Assembly (NCBI GenBank): GCA_020746875.1
Contig: JAGTJL010000017.1
Location: forward strand, 1,364,001 to 1,428,000
Length of the DNA: 64,000 bases
Source: Rhexocercosporidium sp. MPI-PUGE-AT-0058
Lineage: Eukaryota; Ascomycota; Leotiomycetes; Helotiales
Reading direction: 5' to 3'
How positions within the stretch are numbered: the stretch's first letter is position 1; each line of letters opens with the position of its first letter. Below the pieces are notes generated by a model. That model searched no databases. It saw only the letters and a program-made list of their open reading frames with translations, and was not told the DNA's origin. The position numbers and the translations under genes are program-made. Shown here one piece after another: positions 39,597-52,312 of the stretch.

Positions 39597-40568
39597 TTAC
39601 TCATCAACATGGAAATCGTCAATATCCATGGCTTTGAAATCGCCAGGAAGGCCATGCTCCTCCCTGATAGCCGCGAATCTTCTACAAATATCGGCAAACA
39701 GTGGAACGCGGAAATCCTCGACTTGATCAAAGATCGCGGCGCCTCCGAACACAACACATAATTCCACAATGTATTTACGCAGCATGCTCACCTCCGTCGT
39801 GTTATCGTAGATATAATTGAAAAGCTGCGTCGAGGCCTCATTGCGAGCCTTGAAAACACTGACTATCGTATCCGTGGCTATGTTCTGCAGCACCGGGATC
39901 AGATACTTATCCCCGAAAACCCATAGCTCTACTAAAGATCGATTCTCTGTATATATCTCAGCGTCAGTCATATCTTCAACTTCGTCGTCGTCGGCAAAGT
40001 TGTTTGATGTTGAGGGCTTGAGAATAGACCCATTGCTGAAAGAGCTTGAAAGTTTCCATATTGGTGTCGGGGAGTGGGAAACCTTTTTTCTGGCCTTCTG
40101 ACATATCTGATTCAAAGGCATTCCTGAACGTTGCACAGTAGATATAGATGGCTTCTTTGTGGATTTGTCGTCGAACTGGATTGGGAGCTGGACCCACATC
40201 AAAATAGACCCATTCGATTGGATCACTAACAGAGAGTCAGCGAAATATTCACTGATCTATATGAATCTTCATATGGCTTCCAAATGAGTTCTCACTTGTG
40301 ATGGGACTGGATGTAAGGAGTTGACCTACTCAAAAGATGCTGTTGCGAATTTTGGCTTCTTGTTCTGTCTGTTTGGACGTTTGGAAGAGCCAGCAGCTGA
40401 GATTTTTCGAGATCTTTTACGATTGCTTCCCGATTCTGGACTTGAGGCGAAGGGGTCTACTCGTGACTTGTTTGATGACATAGTAGCACTTTCTCCTGCT
40501 CGCGGAGTTGTGCTGGGCGTTGCGGAGGAAGTTGGATTTTCAGCAGGAGGCGAGTTCCGGAAGCCCAT
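39597..40568 (-). pseudogene. BTB/POZ-domain protein gene carrying an apparent frameshift
   Basis: Fungal BTB/POZ proteins are protein-protein interaction modules, often of unknown role. Exon 1 (40568-40330) encodes a Ser/Arg/Lys-rich N-terminus (NRKRSRKIS). A 104-nt intron (GTAGGT, CTGAC, TAG; 40329-40226) leads to the BTB part. There one frame reads VGPAPNPVRRQIHKEAIYI and FRNAFESDMSEG down to WVYSQALNIKQ. The rest (EIYTENRSLVELWVFGDKYL, then YIYDNTTEVSMLRKYIVELC, ending at 39597) continues in a different frame. The switch lies at about 39,985-40,045, next to a CGACGACGACGA run, and no splice sites explain it. Exon lengths sum to one base over a multiple of three, consistent with a single-base change. 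It is either a recent pseudogene or an assembly error. The rest of the gene is otherwise intact. Confidence 0.75.
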
Positions 40569-41472
40569 GAATTCTAGGCGTGGAACACCAAAGTATTGAC
40601 GAATTGTCTTCGAAGAATGGAATACTATATCAAAAGCTAGCATGAAAGAAAATGAGAGGTAAGCTAGCGATGGATGAAAGGAGCAAAGGATGAGATCTGT
40701 ATAAGGCATGCTAAGCAGCCAAACGTTTCCGGCGAATACACAATGTGTCAAAGATAAACAATCGCCCATTCACACCAGCCGCCGCATGCGACGATGTATT
40801 TGATCAAGTAAGTCTAAAAAAAGAAAAGAAAAACTTGGAGACCTTAACACTTTAGAAATTGCTGAACGGATCTTGATCAAACGCAGTCGGCCGCTCGAGT
40901 TGATCGACTATTGAGTCTAACATGCGATGATAGATAGCCTTTCCTGATGTACTGAATTATATTTCGAGGCCCAATCTTTGTAGTGCGCCAAAAAATTCTC
41001 CAAGTCTCCATCCAAAACTCCACATTGATTTTTGGGTGGCTTAATCCACAGGTCAACAGTGGGCATGAGTCTCGATTCTCTCATATCCCTTTATTTGGCG
41101 CATATCGAAATCGTACAACACTTGAGAAAACAGTGGCAAGCAGACGCAACATAGCAAATGTGGGTATTCATTGCAAACTAGCTTACGCTAAACTTCTCGA
41201 ATCAAAAAGCAAGATCCCGCAATGCCATATGGAGCTAATAGCAATATCAGATCACCCCTCCTATTTGACCTCACCGACCGTAAATGCGTGTATATGTACA
41301 GTACTATACTCAAAACAAACGATTTCAGGATTCCAAAATCAGGAATGACATACATCCAACCATGCAGGAATGCAATGCCGACCCAAGTGCCGACTTAGAA
41401 GTTAAACATTACACATTTCCCCCCTCTTCTCCATATTCCGCTTAAAGGAGTAGCCACATGTCGAGTTAGGAC
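40569..41472. other. Intergenic, no supported gene
   Basis: 904 bp between the BTB gene start and the 3' end of the giant Ser/Pro-rich gene. An open plus-strand frame at 40983-41348 (121 codons) has no motif and lies where the 3' flank and promoter overlap, so it is not called. Confidence 0.55.
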
Positions 41473-44400
41473 TTAACGAAACGACGGCCCCACATCATCA
41501 ACACCATCATCCCACGCACCCATAGCATAAGGGTTCCCTATAAATCATTAGCTTCAAAATCTTCAAAACGGATCCCACACGATAACTTACATTCCTGCCC
41601 CGGATAACTAGTAGCACTCATACTCGTCTCATGATCCTCTAACTCCGCTGGTCCATCCTGCCCCACACCCCTCGCCTGTCCTCTATAAGCACTATCATAG
41701 TAAATCTTCTCCTCCGGGTGCTTCGCCCCTCCATTTCCATTGCCATTTCCCTGGTACTGCCTCTCTCTAGAGACTTCTCTTGGGATATCGAGGCGCGAAT
41801 TCTCTTTCCCACTCGGTCGTCCGTTGGCATCCGCATGTCCATTACTATTACCATACTCATTGAACCGAGACTCGGATTCGGCAAACCCACTGCCAGAGCG
41901 CGGCAGCCGTGGAGAAGCATTATACAAATCCTCCATACTAGCTCGCGGCGGGATTTGCACATCCGTCCTTCTCACCTCATCACCGTCCATTGGACTCGGT
42001 GGCGTAGGACTGGGACTCACTCCTCTCCCTCCAACACTAACACCGCCACGTGAACCAGCTTCTTCTTGAGTCGGCACATTCAAACCTCCACCTCCCCCAA
42101 CGGCGCCATTCTGACTCCCCCCGCTCCTTGGTCTCGGGACTGAGATACCGGAGATAGCTGACACGGCTGTGCGGCGGGTATTTGATCTATCGAGATCGCC
42201 GTCGATATCGAGATCAGATGCTGAGAGAGAGACGTGGCGATCGTGGCTTTGACGCTGTTGCTGGTTCTGGTACTGGACTTGAGCCTGTGGATTGGCGTCA
42301 AGGTGACTAGGCCATTTCGGCGGTGGTGGAGGCGGGAAATCAACTGCTGTTGGGTTGACGGGACTAAAGACTGTATCTTCTGGTAATGGGTAACCAGCTG
42401 GACTCTCTGGGTGTCGTATGACGGGTTGTTGGAGTCGCACAATGCTGTCGTGCTGGGGTCGTCTTCCGGATGTTGATGTTGATACTGTTGGGTTTGGGCT
42501 CAGGTTTGCATGCTGAGATCGAGAGGGTGTAGATACGACATCCTCGTCATCTTCGATCTCGCCGCCTGGGAGAGAAATTTGATAGGGTCTCTGTTGGTCG
42601 TGGAGTGGTTTTGGAGGGGAGCGAGCGAGAATATCTTCACGACTTATGCGGTTGTTGGAGTTCGTGTAATCGCGATATGTTTCTAGAGCACCGAGTTGAG
42701 GTTGTGGTTGAGACAAGGCTTGTTGTTGGTGTGGCTGCTCTGTGTATTGTGCGCTATATGCTTGTTGTCCTTGCCCGCGGGGAGACAGATTGGCACTTTG
42801 ATACGATAGTCTTGATCCTTGGTTTGGAACGTACAGTTGCGCTTGGGGCTGGATGTACCGTGGGTCAACCTGCTGCTGGCTTTGCAGTTGTTGCAGACGA
42901 CTCAAACCCCTAGGATCATACTCCGTCGGTACAGCCATAGCACCCTGACCTCTAACCAGCGAATACCCACCAGGAATAGGTACGCTATCATACTGCGGTT
43001 CTCTACTGACCCTCCGGCCACGATCCTGGTCAATTAAGCTCGGATCCTGGAATGGGATTTCTCGCGGCTGGGACCGACTCTGAACTTGCTGCTGCGGGTG
43101 ATACTGTTGCTCCTGAGACTGCCGGCGCTGAAACGGACTGTCCTGTCGTTGTCTCTGATTCGGCGGCTCCGGTTCCTGGAGATCGGTATATGTCTGCGAA
43201 AGCAATGGCTGTGGTCCAAGCTGCGGCTGACTACCCTGCGATCTCGAGTCATCACTCCCGCGGTCCTTCTGATACGATTTCCGCCCCATGAACCCATTCA
43301 GCAACCCTGCCGCTGACGGACGTCGAGATTTGTCTTTCTCTTTCTCTTGTGGTAACGCTACACTGGCGGACAGTTTGGAGAGGACGCCTCTTCGGGACTG
43401 CGATTCTGCGCGCACCTGTGCTTTGTCTGGGGTCTGATACTTGCTAGGAGTGCGTTGTTGCTGTGGTTCGGGTTGTGGGGATTCAATTGGTTGGCGTTCT
43501 CCGTGGGACAACTCCCGAGTAGCTTGTGGTTGTTGTTGGAGAGGTGTCTTTGCAGGACTGGGTTTACCGAAGAAGCCGCCTAGAGCTGAGAAGCGGTTCT
43601 TCTCTTTCTTTTTAGCCGGCGAATCCATCGTGCCAGTCGTAGATTGTCTGATCAATTTCTTTGGCGTAGATTTTTGCTCTGAGGAGCTACCGCCAAAGAA
43701 TGATCGCTTGACGGGAGACGGTTGCGGTGTAACTAGCAGATCCGTTCTCGAGCCAGCATGATGAGCGATGATACTCTCTCGACTCTTGGGCGGACTCTGC
43801 CCAGAGAATGAGTTGCGGCTCAAATGTCCGAAGAAACTAGCGCGGCGTTTCTTCCGCTCCTGCCCATCTTCAGACATCACGCTAGACTCTGCATACTCGC
43901 CACGAGATTCAAGACCACGTTCAGGGGAAAGGCGATCCTGGTCTCTGGAGATTGAATTCCGTCGCTCTCGAGACGAGTTCCGTGACAACCTTCCTCCGAT
44001 ATCTCGCAAGAAGCCCGAATTACGGCGAGATGGGTTGACGGGAGGCTCTTCTGGTGGACCAACACCTGGTAGCTGGTACTCGTTCGTTTGCTGTCTTGGT
44101 AGGAAGGCTTGCGTTCGAGAGATAGGTGCTTGGTAGTAGTGTGCTGGGAGATCGGCGTCTCTTGGACTTTCCACGACAGACTGCTGTTGGCCAGGCTTGA
44201 AAAGCTCGGGGTATCGTTGAGCCGAAGACGGGGGTTGCTCGAACGGCTTCGATTGCTGTGGTGATGCCCAACCACCCTTCTCAGAGAACTGGCTGTCCTG
44301 ACGTTGCATATAACTGCTAGACCCAGAGTACGCCCTTGGCGGCGGCTGAGTATCCCACGAGTTCGTACGAGCTGCTAAGATTCCCGTTTCCTTGCCGTAG

Positions 44401-46892
44401 GATTCCGATGAGTAAGAGGATTGAGATGGCTTGGTCACTACTCTTGGGCGATTCGGGCGCCATTCTACTTGGGACTCCTTGAACTCTGGTCTTTGAAGGA
44501 TATTGTCTGCTCGGGGTGGAGTGAACATAGTTTTGATGGGATCGCGCTGCGGCAAACTCTGCTGTGGAGATGCCTGAATTGAAATTCTCCGCGGAGATCT
44601 TTGTGGAGGGGCAAGCTCTTCCTTCTCGGGATCTCTTGAAAAGGATGGAGGTATGGACTCGTGAGCCTGAGAATCTGACCCGTGAGTTAAGCTTCCCTCT
44701 TCAATATTTCCGGCCCGAGGACCGATCTCCTCAGGTTCTCTAGTGAAGCTCAGTGGCAAAGAAGGCTGGCGTTGATGTCCGGACTCTCTAGGTGGTGTTT
44801 GCTGGAATGAGAGAGGGCGAGGTGCAGATTCATTCGAGTTTGCCCTAGCATGAGCTGGCGTTCGCGGAGCCACATCGGTCAGGCTCACTCCTCGGATGGC
44901 TTCTGCAGGTCCGTGAGCTTGAGGGTCAACTTTGAAGCCCGGCGGTGGAAATGAAGCTTGTCGTTGGCTTTGAGTTGATGCGCCAGTATCAACTGTGAGT
45001 GGCTGCTTAAATGTCGGAGCTTTTACGTCCACCGGCTGGATGATTTGAGAAGGACCATGAGCCTCAGGATCAACAGCAAAGCCTGGTGGCGGGAAAGAAG
45101 CTTGACGCTGCTGTCCAGATATACCTGGCAAAGGAGCTTGGATCATACTTGGAGGCATTTCATTGCCAACACCCCAGGTATTAGTATCACCTCGAGGAGT
45201 AAGCTCCTCGGGCTCTTCAGCAAAAACCTGCTCAGAACTGGATTGCTGCCCCTCCGCATGATCTTTGAACGGTGCTGGGTCTGTAATGAATCCAGGCGGT
45301 GGGAAGGAAGACTTTCGTTGCTTTCCAGGGGATTCAGGCATGGGTGGATGATTCATGTTCGGTACCAACTCGTCGCGTACCCCGCATGTGTTAGTGTCAT
45401 CTGAAGGTCTTAGATCTTCTGCCTCGGCAGTTAAAGCTGGCTGTTCTGGATATGTCAAAGGCGCAGCTGAGCTTTGATGGAACGAAAAAGGTCGCTGGGT
45501 CTCAGCTACCGCAGAATCTCTTGCGGTCATAGCTTGGTCACCTTTTCTATCCTTCTCGTGGCTGGTAATCGCGGCTACTGCAGCTGCCCCAATAGCTGCC
45601 CCAGCCAAACTACGAGAATTCTCCGATTCTTGACGTGGCTGCTCCATGGCCATCGAAATCTCACCAGCAAAATGTTGCTGCTGGAATCCAGAAACACGCG
45701 GTGGACTTGCTTCATCATCCTCTTCGATAGCAAATCTCTGTTTCGGCTGCCTCGATCCAAAGCCAATACCAAAAGTAGAAGTTCTCCGAATAGGTGGCAG
45801 AAAGGATGAAGCACCGCTCTGTTTCTCGGGTTGTACTTGTGCACTTTTCTGAGGCGAGGGGGTACGTTGAACAGCAGCAGGAAGGGTTGATACAACAGGG
45901 GCAGGTGGTGTTGCTGGTCTTTCAATGGGTTGTGTTGATGGAGTTGGATTGTTCAGTAGTAGGCCTGTGAGGGTGGATGTCATTGGCTTAGCTGGCGATG
46001 TTGAAGGGGGAGTATCGTAGCTGAAGCTTCCTCTAGGACGGTTCAGGATACTCGTCGTAGGTCCGCCGTCAACACTTTCGCTGACATCGGCCTCAGCTTT
46101 CGTTTGGGCTGGTATTTGCGGTGATGCATCCTGACTGCAACTTCCGCGTGATTGGTCCAGGATACTCGTGGTTGGCTTGTCCAGACTCTGTCTTACAGCT
46201 GGGTCGGCGCTCGAGGGAAGCTTGCTCACAAACGGACCAGCAATTGATCCCCTCGCTTCTGGCTCAGGATCGACCATCACCCAGTCGTTGTTGATATCAT
46301 CTGAAGCCTCACGTGCATCAAAGAACGGCACATCTAAACTATTGGACCGGTCACTCTTCGCCAGATTATCAGCCGGTCCAGAAAGACCGTCTGGAATACT
46401 GTTCGGATCCGACGAGAGGCGCGGCTTGGGCCTTTCCTCGTATTGAAAACCGTCTTCTTCAGCAATAGGAGTGGCATTAAATGGATCCCAGGTCGGTTGA
46501 TGCTTGCCAATCGGCGCAGGAACGCCAAGTGTATCTCCGGTCTTCGAGTCTGGCTCTACGGTAGCTGTGTGATTAGATGTGGAAGTCGAGGGGATTGGCT
46601 GTATGGTTAAGGTTTCTGTGGGTGTCTCGGGATGTTCGGATGACAGCGCTCCACTCATAACACCCAGAGAATAACCGGTTGCCACAGCCGGGAGCTGCGG
46701 GGCGGGTGAGCTTCGCTCAGATGGCATTGTGTTTGTTCTCGGGCGATTGAGAGTAGAAGTAGGATTGCTTTCTCGTGAGTTTCGAGACATGGTATCTGGT
46801 CGGCCTGAGGATCTGGACATGGAAAGTGGGAGGCCCCAAGAAGAGCGACGATCCGCTTTTGGGTTGGAGGGTGGGCTTGTCTGTATGGGCAT
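41473..46892 (-). CDS. Giant intrinsically disordered Ser/Pro/Gln-rich protein with repeated phospho-motifs
   Basis: Exons: 46892-41591 and 41537-41473, intron 53 nt (GTAAGT...CTAAT...TAG), 1,788 residues. The short last exon adds the conserved-looking C-terminus WNPYAMGAWDDGVDDVGPSF. Without it the frame runs into an unlikely tail. The start is the ATG at 46892. The whole protein is low-complexity and rich in Ser, Pro, Gln and Arg. A segment at about residues 540-780 has repeats built on RQASFPPPGF followed by (V/I)DP and HGP (two close copies, one RKSSFPPPGF, and more divergent RQPSLPLSF and ESIPPSF). The later half is Arg/Ser-rich (RDIGGRLSRNSSRERRNS) and then Gln-rich. No folded domain or membrane segment is seen. 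It may be a phosphorylation-controlled scaffold in cortical or stress signalling (inference). It lies 245 bp from a second such gene on the same strand. Confidence 0.85.
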
Positions 46893-47137
46893 CAAATCTT
46901 AGTAAGGATTCATTCGGTGAGGGCAAATACATCATAGAGGGCAAGGAGATAGGACATAAAAAGGCTGCAATTTCCCCTAGGCGTACACACCTGCTAAGCA
47001 GGATGACATTTGTTGAGAAAGAAGTGAACGTTCCACCACACCGCGCTGATTAGTCAAGAGAACAGGACAGAAGCAAGTCGTAAATCAACAAGAAACGCCC
47101 AATCGCCCATGTGCGGTTCGGCTACAAAGGAGATGCA

Positions 47138-50100
47138 TCAATCTACCTTGTCGCCGCCACCGGCAGCTCGAAGCTTGTTCTTGCCCTTTGCAAGTAAACC
47201 CTTCCCGGCCTTGCCCGCTTTACCTCCAAAGATACCAGCAGTGTGAAGTAGTTCCTTTCCTTTAGCCTGAACCTGTTGCGTCGACATCTTGCTACCAGCA
47301 GATGAAAAGCCTTGCTGTGAACCCGATGGAATACTAGGTCCAGGTCTTGAGCCACCACTGACAGGCGTCGACGGTACTGGTGGAGAGCTGGCATTTAGAT
47401 ACTGCTGATAGTATGGTTGTTGAAGAGGCGGTGCAGGACCTCCTGTTGTTGCTTTGGAGAACCTTCCTCTCGCTGACCCACTGGGCATGCTTCCTCTTGA
47501 ACTGCCCCAGGAACCGGTGACGCCACCGTGCTCTTCAGGGAATTGCCCCTGTAGCTTTACAATCCAGTCATTCAGGCCAGAATCCATGGCAGCAAAGCGA
47601 TGTCTCGTCTCATCGAAGGTCTTGATTCGTTCCTGGGGTGATTTCATAGCCACAATTTCTCGGAAAGCTATGAGTCTACCAGTAGGAGCTGGTGGAGGAG
47701 CAAATGGATGTACAAACGATGTGACAGGTGAAACAGTGCTCGGAGGAGCTGGTGGATGTTGATATAATTCTGGAGACGTGGTGAAATGCTGTTGTGGAGA
47801 TCTAGAGGGGTGTTCATCTTCAGGTGGTGTTGGAGAAACAGGATTCGAGGATACTCGGGGATCCTTCTCCTCAGCGAGTGAGAGACGACGGGACTTCTCT
47901 TCTGGTCTGTCTGAGTAGGTAACGGTCGTAGCACCTCCCATAAGAGCAGCCCCTCCGGCCAAGAGAGCTGCATCCCTGGCTCCAAGATGATCTTCACTCA
48001 AGTCACTACCGGCTATTTTTAGTTCTGGTGATGGAGGTGCCACTCGCTTCTCTTCCTCCACGGGGATGACTGAGCCGGGTAATTCACTTGCCATAGGACC
48101 ACTGGCTGAAGTGTCCGTGGCAAGATACCCTTGGGCACGGTTCACATTCGTAGAAACATCTTCTGAACTCTGCTCCCATGAAAACCGACTTTGAAGCGGA
48201 GGTCGAGGAGGGTGAAGAGATTCATCAGGCCGGCGAGGGCTCAATGGAGCGGGAACTGGAGATTCCAGGCCCGGATGACTTGTGCCTGAGGTCGATGGCC
48301 GAGTGTCAGAAGCATCCCTGTGAGCATCTGGGATTGTTGGGACTTCTTCATCTTGGTCTGTCGTCGCCCAATAATTGTCGTACTCACTTGGGAGGTAGGA
48401 GCTTTCACGGTTGGGATTGCTGAAACTACTCTCGTCCACTCGATCAGAAACTGCAGTGCTAGCAGGGGCAGTCGCGTTTGAAGGTGTCGGAGTGAGACTC
48501 TTAACAATCTCCTTGCGAAGTTTGTCATTCTCCTCGTCGTAATCCGCAGAGTCTGTAGTTAAGGTAGGTATAATTTGTGGTCTAGTTGGTGATTCTGAAA
48601 TCTCCTCAGCCTCGGTGTTATCCACTATTGGTATCGCTGATTTTGGAAAGTAATCCGAACTCTCGTGCAAAGCTTCACCAGTAGGTGTGTCTTTGGGAGG
48701 CGGCGGGGGACCAATCGACTGGGTTGAAATAGGTCTGTCAACAACATCTGGGCGCAGTTGCGTTTCCGCGGGAGCCTGTTCGAGAGTGGGAAGATTTCCC
48801 TCCAATGGTTGAGATGGATACATGCTTCCAGTGGGCGAGGTTACAGAACCAGGCGATGATAGAGGAGAGCCACCAAGCACAGCACTTGGGGTTTCATTCA
48901 CAGGAGTCTGGGACGGGCTGGTATGATCGTGTCTACCTAGGGCAGCGCCCCCTAAGGTAGCTCCAGCAATAGATGCACCCAAGGCACTTTGGGGTAAAGA
49001 GCGTTTCGTAGTAGTTGGTGTGAGATCGTAATCTTCGTCGTCGTGAGCAAGTGCGACTTCAGTAATAGGAGTTGCGACCGCTGGTTGCGAGGGAGTTTCA
49101 CTTCGAGCTGTTGTCGCGTAGGATGTCCAGCCTCCCGGGAGAGATGGACGGAAGCTATGCTCGCGTTCTGCGAAAGGACGTGGGGCTTGGAGTGGCTCCT
49201 CAACGGTAGGTGAAGCAACATCAGTAGGCGTGTCATCTACGATCGCATGCTGACTTCCAGGAAGGATGTGAGATGTTGCCAAATCAGGTGTTCTAGCTGG
49301 ACTGTTCCCAGGGCTGGGTGCGCTGATGTCTCGACGATGGCCTGGCTTGAATCCGGGTGCCTGTGGGGCGTCGAATGTATCCCCACGGCTGCTGATGTTT
49401 CCAATTGTCTCAGGGGAGTTCGGTTCCGTAGCTTCCAGTATTGCAGTTGTCGATATGTCACGATTTCTAGTTTCTGGCACAGCTGTACTGGACACTCTAC
49501 TCATGATTGGGCTGATTCCACTAGTACCAGTACTCTCGCTATTAGTCCTGTTGACTCCACTGCCACTTCTTGAAGCGGGTGTATCGGGAAGTGAATGATC
49601 ATCAGTTGTGTCAAAAGCTTGGTGGACAACGGATTTGAAGCCGAACGACGGTTGATTGCGAAGTTTCAGATCTTGCTCTGGTGAAGAGAGGGATACAGCC
49701 GTGGGAGTGGATTCGGTCTCCTTGCTGATGGCTTCCACATCCTTAGCAGCAAACATATCCATTCCAAAGCCAGACATTCTGGTAAGGTCTGGGAGTTTAG
49801 GACTGGTTGATTGTCGCCGTACCTCTTCAACATCGAGATATCGATTTTGGAGACTCTGTTCTTGAAATTGCGACTGACCCTCATGGGGGCCATGATCATT
49901 GACGTTGAAACCTTCAAAGCCATACTCGCTTTTTCTTTCCTTCACGGGCTCCAACATGGGCATTAAGCGGCGGCCAGAATCAGAGCTATCGTCATTCTCG
50001 AAACTTGCTCTCCGCTTTCCGGCACCAATCTCAGGGCCGCCTTTGAGGTATGGCTTTGAAGGAGAATCGGTCCTGTCGCTAGCCTTGGATCCCATGAGGG

Positions 50101-51162
50101 AGTCCATACTGGGTCTACCGGCAGATTCGATTGACTGTCTACGTTCTTCCTCGGCTCGCCGGTAAATATCTGCAGGTCTGATAAACGGAAGGGCCTTGGA
50201 TGGACTGACGGGTGACTTCGCACCTGTTCCTGGGGAGGCCGGCCTAGCTCCGATCCACGGCTTTGGCGTCGTATCTTGAGAGCCAACACCCATGATCTCG
50301 TCTAATGGAGGGCCACTAACCTGGCTTAAACTACTCTTGCGAGCTGGAAATCTCTGGCTAGGGGTTGTGTCAGTTGCACTTTGAGGTCCTGGAGAAGCTC
50401 GGGTGGAAAGAGGGGGTGGAACAGCAGAGGGTGAGAAGTCTCGACGAGCATGGAAATCGCTTGATGTCGAAGGTGTTCTTATTTCAGAAACGGGTGATGT
50501 GATGGAACTTTCTCCAGTGTTCACCCTTCCTGGCCCTGGCATCAAGACATCGGGATGTGGAGACTCGACCATGGGGGAGATGTCGGTAGGATTTCGGAGA
50601 CTGGCAGGAGGCTGGGCAGGCTGTTGGGTGCTGATTGACAGAGCCGGGGGACCACTCGCGATGCGAGGGGTAGGTGTGCCAGTTATCTGGGAGAATCTCG
50701 TCGCTGGAGCATTCACTGCTGGAGGAGGCTGGCTGGAGCTGCTCGAGAAATCCCGCCTCTCATCATCGGCATCAAAGGAATTCGCTCGAGGTCGAGAATT
50801 GCTGGCTCCAGGCAATGGAGGCAAGTCGCCATATTTCCTGCTGTTGTCCACCACTGGAGATTCGGCTTTCGAAGAGCCTGCTAAGGCTTGACTTGGTTGT
50901 CGCAGTCCGGTTGGTTTTGAAATGGGTGGAGGAGGTAGGTCGTAATCATCATCGTCACCCCAATCATCTCCACCATAATCCACGGCTTTGGCCTCCGTCC
51001 ATTTCTTGGTCTTCTGTCGATTGACGTTCGTCTGGTAGGATATGGCAGATTGCGGGCTCCTAGTGAAATGTTAGCACTGGATGACGCGAGGCATGGATGC
51101 AGCTTCAAATGTCCTCACATTGGGGAATCCTTGTCGAATGTACTTGGGAAAGGACGCGCCAT
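47138..51162 (-). CDS. Large disordered Ser/Pro-rich protein with conserved N-terminal signature
   Basis: Exons: 51162-51119 and 51059-47138, intron 59 nt (GTGAGG, GCTAAC branch, TAG), 1,321 residues. The N-terminus contains SAISYQTNVNRQKTKKW then VDYGGDDWGDDDDYDLPPPP. This motif recurs in many filamentous-ascomycete hypothetical proteins, which supports the start and first intron. The rest is disordered and rich in Ser, Pro and Thr. An Ala/Gly patch occurs near residue 690 (LGASIAGATLGGAALG). Near the C-terminus there is one short likely-helical region (about 1,150-1,190: FREIVAMKSPQERIKTFDET). The tail is Gly/Lys-rich (GKAGKAGKGLLAKGKNKL). No enzymatic domain is present. Function is unknown. 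It shares orientation, composition and position with the neighbouring giant protein. Confidence 0.85.
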
Positions 51163-52312
51163 GTTGGGCGAGGCAATGGAATGTGCAGCGACAACTCGGA
51201 CCTCACGACTCCCCTATCGCCGTGACCATGAGAGCATTGGTGTTTGCGGAGAATGTTGGAGGAAGAGAGGGCGGGGGAGGACAAAGGAGCGAGGGATGGA
51301 GGGTGGGTGAGGTGTGGTGAAGCGAGGATTGCGCGTGTTGACGATCCTCCTCGCTCGGGTCTGGGGGAGGACGCTTGGAAATTGTCGCGATCGATCAGAT
51401 CAGATCAGCTAAGAAGACCAGGCTGGGATGGACTGCAGCGGACTGGTTGGTGTGTAGAATCGGTAGGTACGCGGAAGGGTTAGAATGAGAGGTATCGAAA
51501 ATGAGGTTGTAGATACGTTTAGTTGGAGCTCTGGCGGGAGACAGCAAAGAAATGATGATGATGATGGATGATGCAGTCGCCTCGCCTTTCCTTGCCGTGC
51601 CTTGCCTCTGGTGGTTGGTGCCTTTGCTCGTCGACTTCAATTCGAAGTGACAGCCTCCCAGTCCTCGTGTCCTGGCAGTTCTTGGTCCCAACCCCTGCTC
51701 GGGATCCCCACTCAAGCATCATCCGCCGCTCAGCCACGCTCGCTAATTGGCTCGAGCGGCGCCACATGGTCACCAGCCACACCGCATTTCCAATTTTAGC
51801 TAGAGCTGCATTGTGGCCTGATATCTGGCTTCTTGCCTGAGGCTGCAGTTCGGGTTGAATTCTGGAAATGCTTTGAGGAACATGATTCGTTGGCTGCACA
51901 GAGTGCGTTGACTTGACTTGACTTGACGATTAGGTAGGAAAGGAGAGGATCGGGAACAACGAAACACCAGCTGTCCTGTCCTATCGCGCCTCCACGCCTC
52001 GTCACCCCTCAACTCCCACGTCCGCCTCCAGCTTCGCTCTCGATTTCCTCTTCACTTCAGCACTTTAACATTACAACCTCCTAATTAGAGTTCCTCTCGC
52101 ACACTCCTTGTCTTTCCTTGACTGTCTTCTCCCCGCTCAACAACCAACGCGGCTGTACATAATACCATCAACCATCCGAATCTCCGAGCAGCCAGACACA
52201 ACAAAGGGCAGGAGGCCTCAGAAGCCCATTGCGCCTCGAGCGCATACCCATTTCACGTATCGCCATCTTGCGCAGACCATCCTTACAATAAATTCTGCAT
52301 CAGGCCTTCGCG
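51163..52312. promoter_or_regulatory. Shared divergent promoter region (disordered-protein gene / SED5)
   Basis: 1,150 bp between two start codons pointing away from each other. It contains short tandem repeats: (GATCA)x3 at 51393-51407, GAT-rich 51552-51573, and (TTGAC)x4 at 51908-51927. The last 300 bp before the SED5 ATG are pyrimidine-rich. Several open frames cross this region without signatures. Confidence 0.55.
51908..51927. repeat. Pentanucleotide repeat (TTGAC)x4
   Basis: Four perfect tandem copies in the divergent promoter region, about 385 bp upstream of the SED5 start codon. Confidence 0.9.

Noticed and set aside
40983..41348. Plus-strand ORF of 121 codons
   Set aside because: No motif or codon signature; lies in the 3' flank of the giant protein gene.
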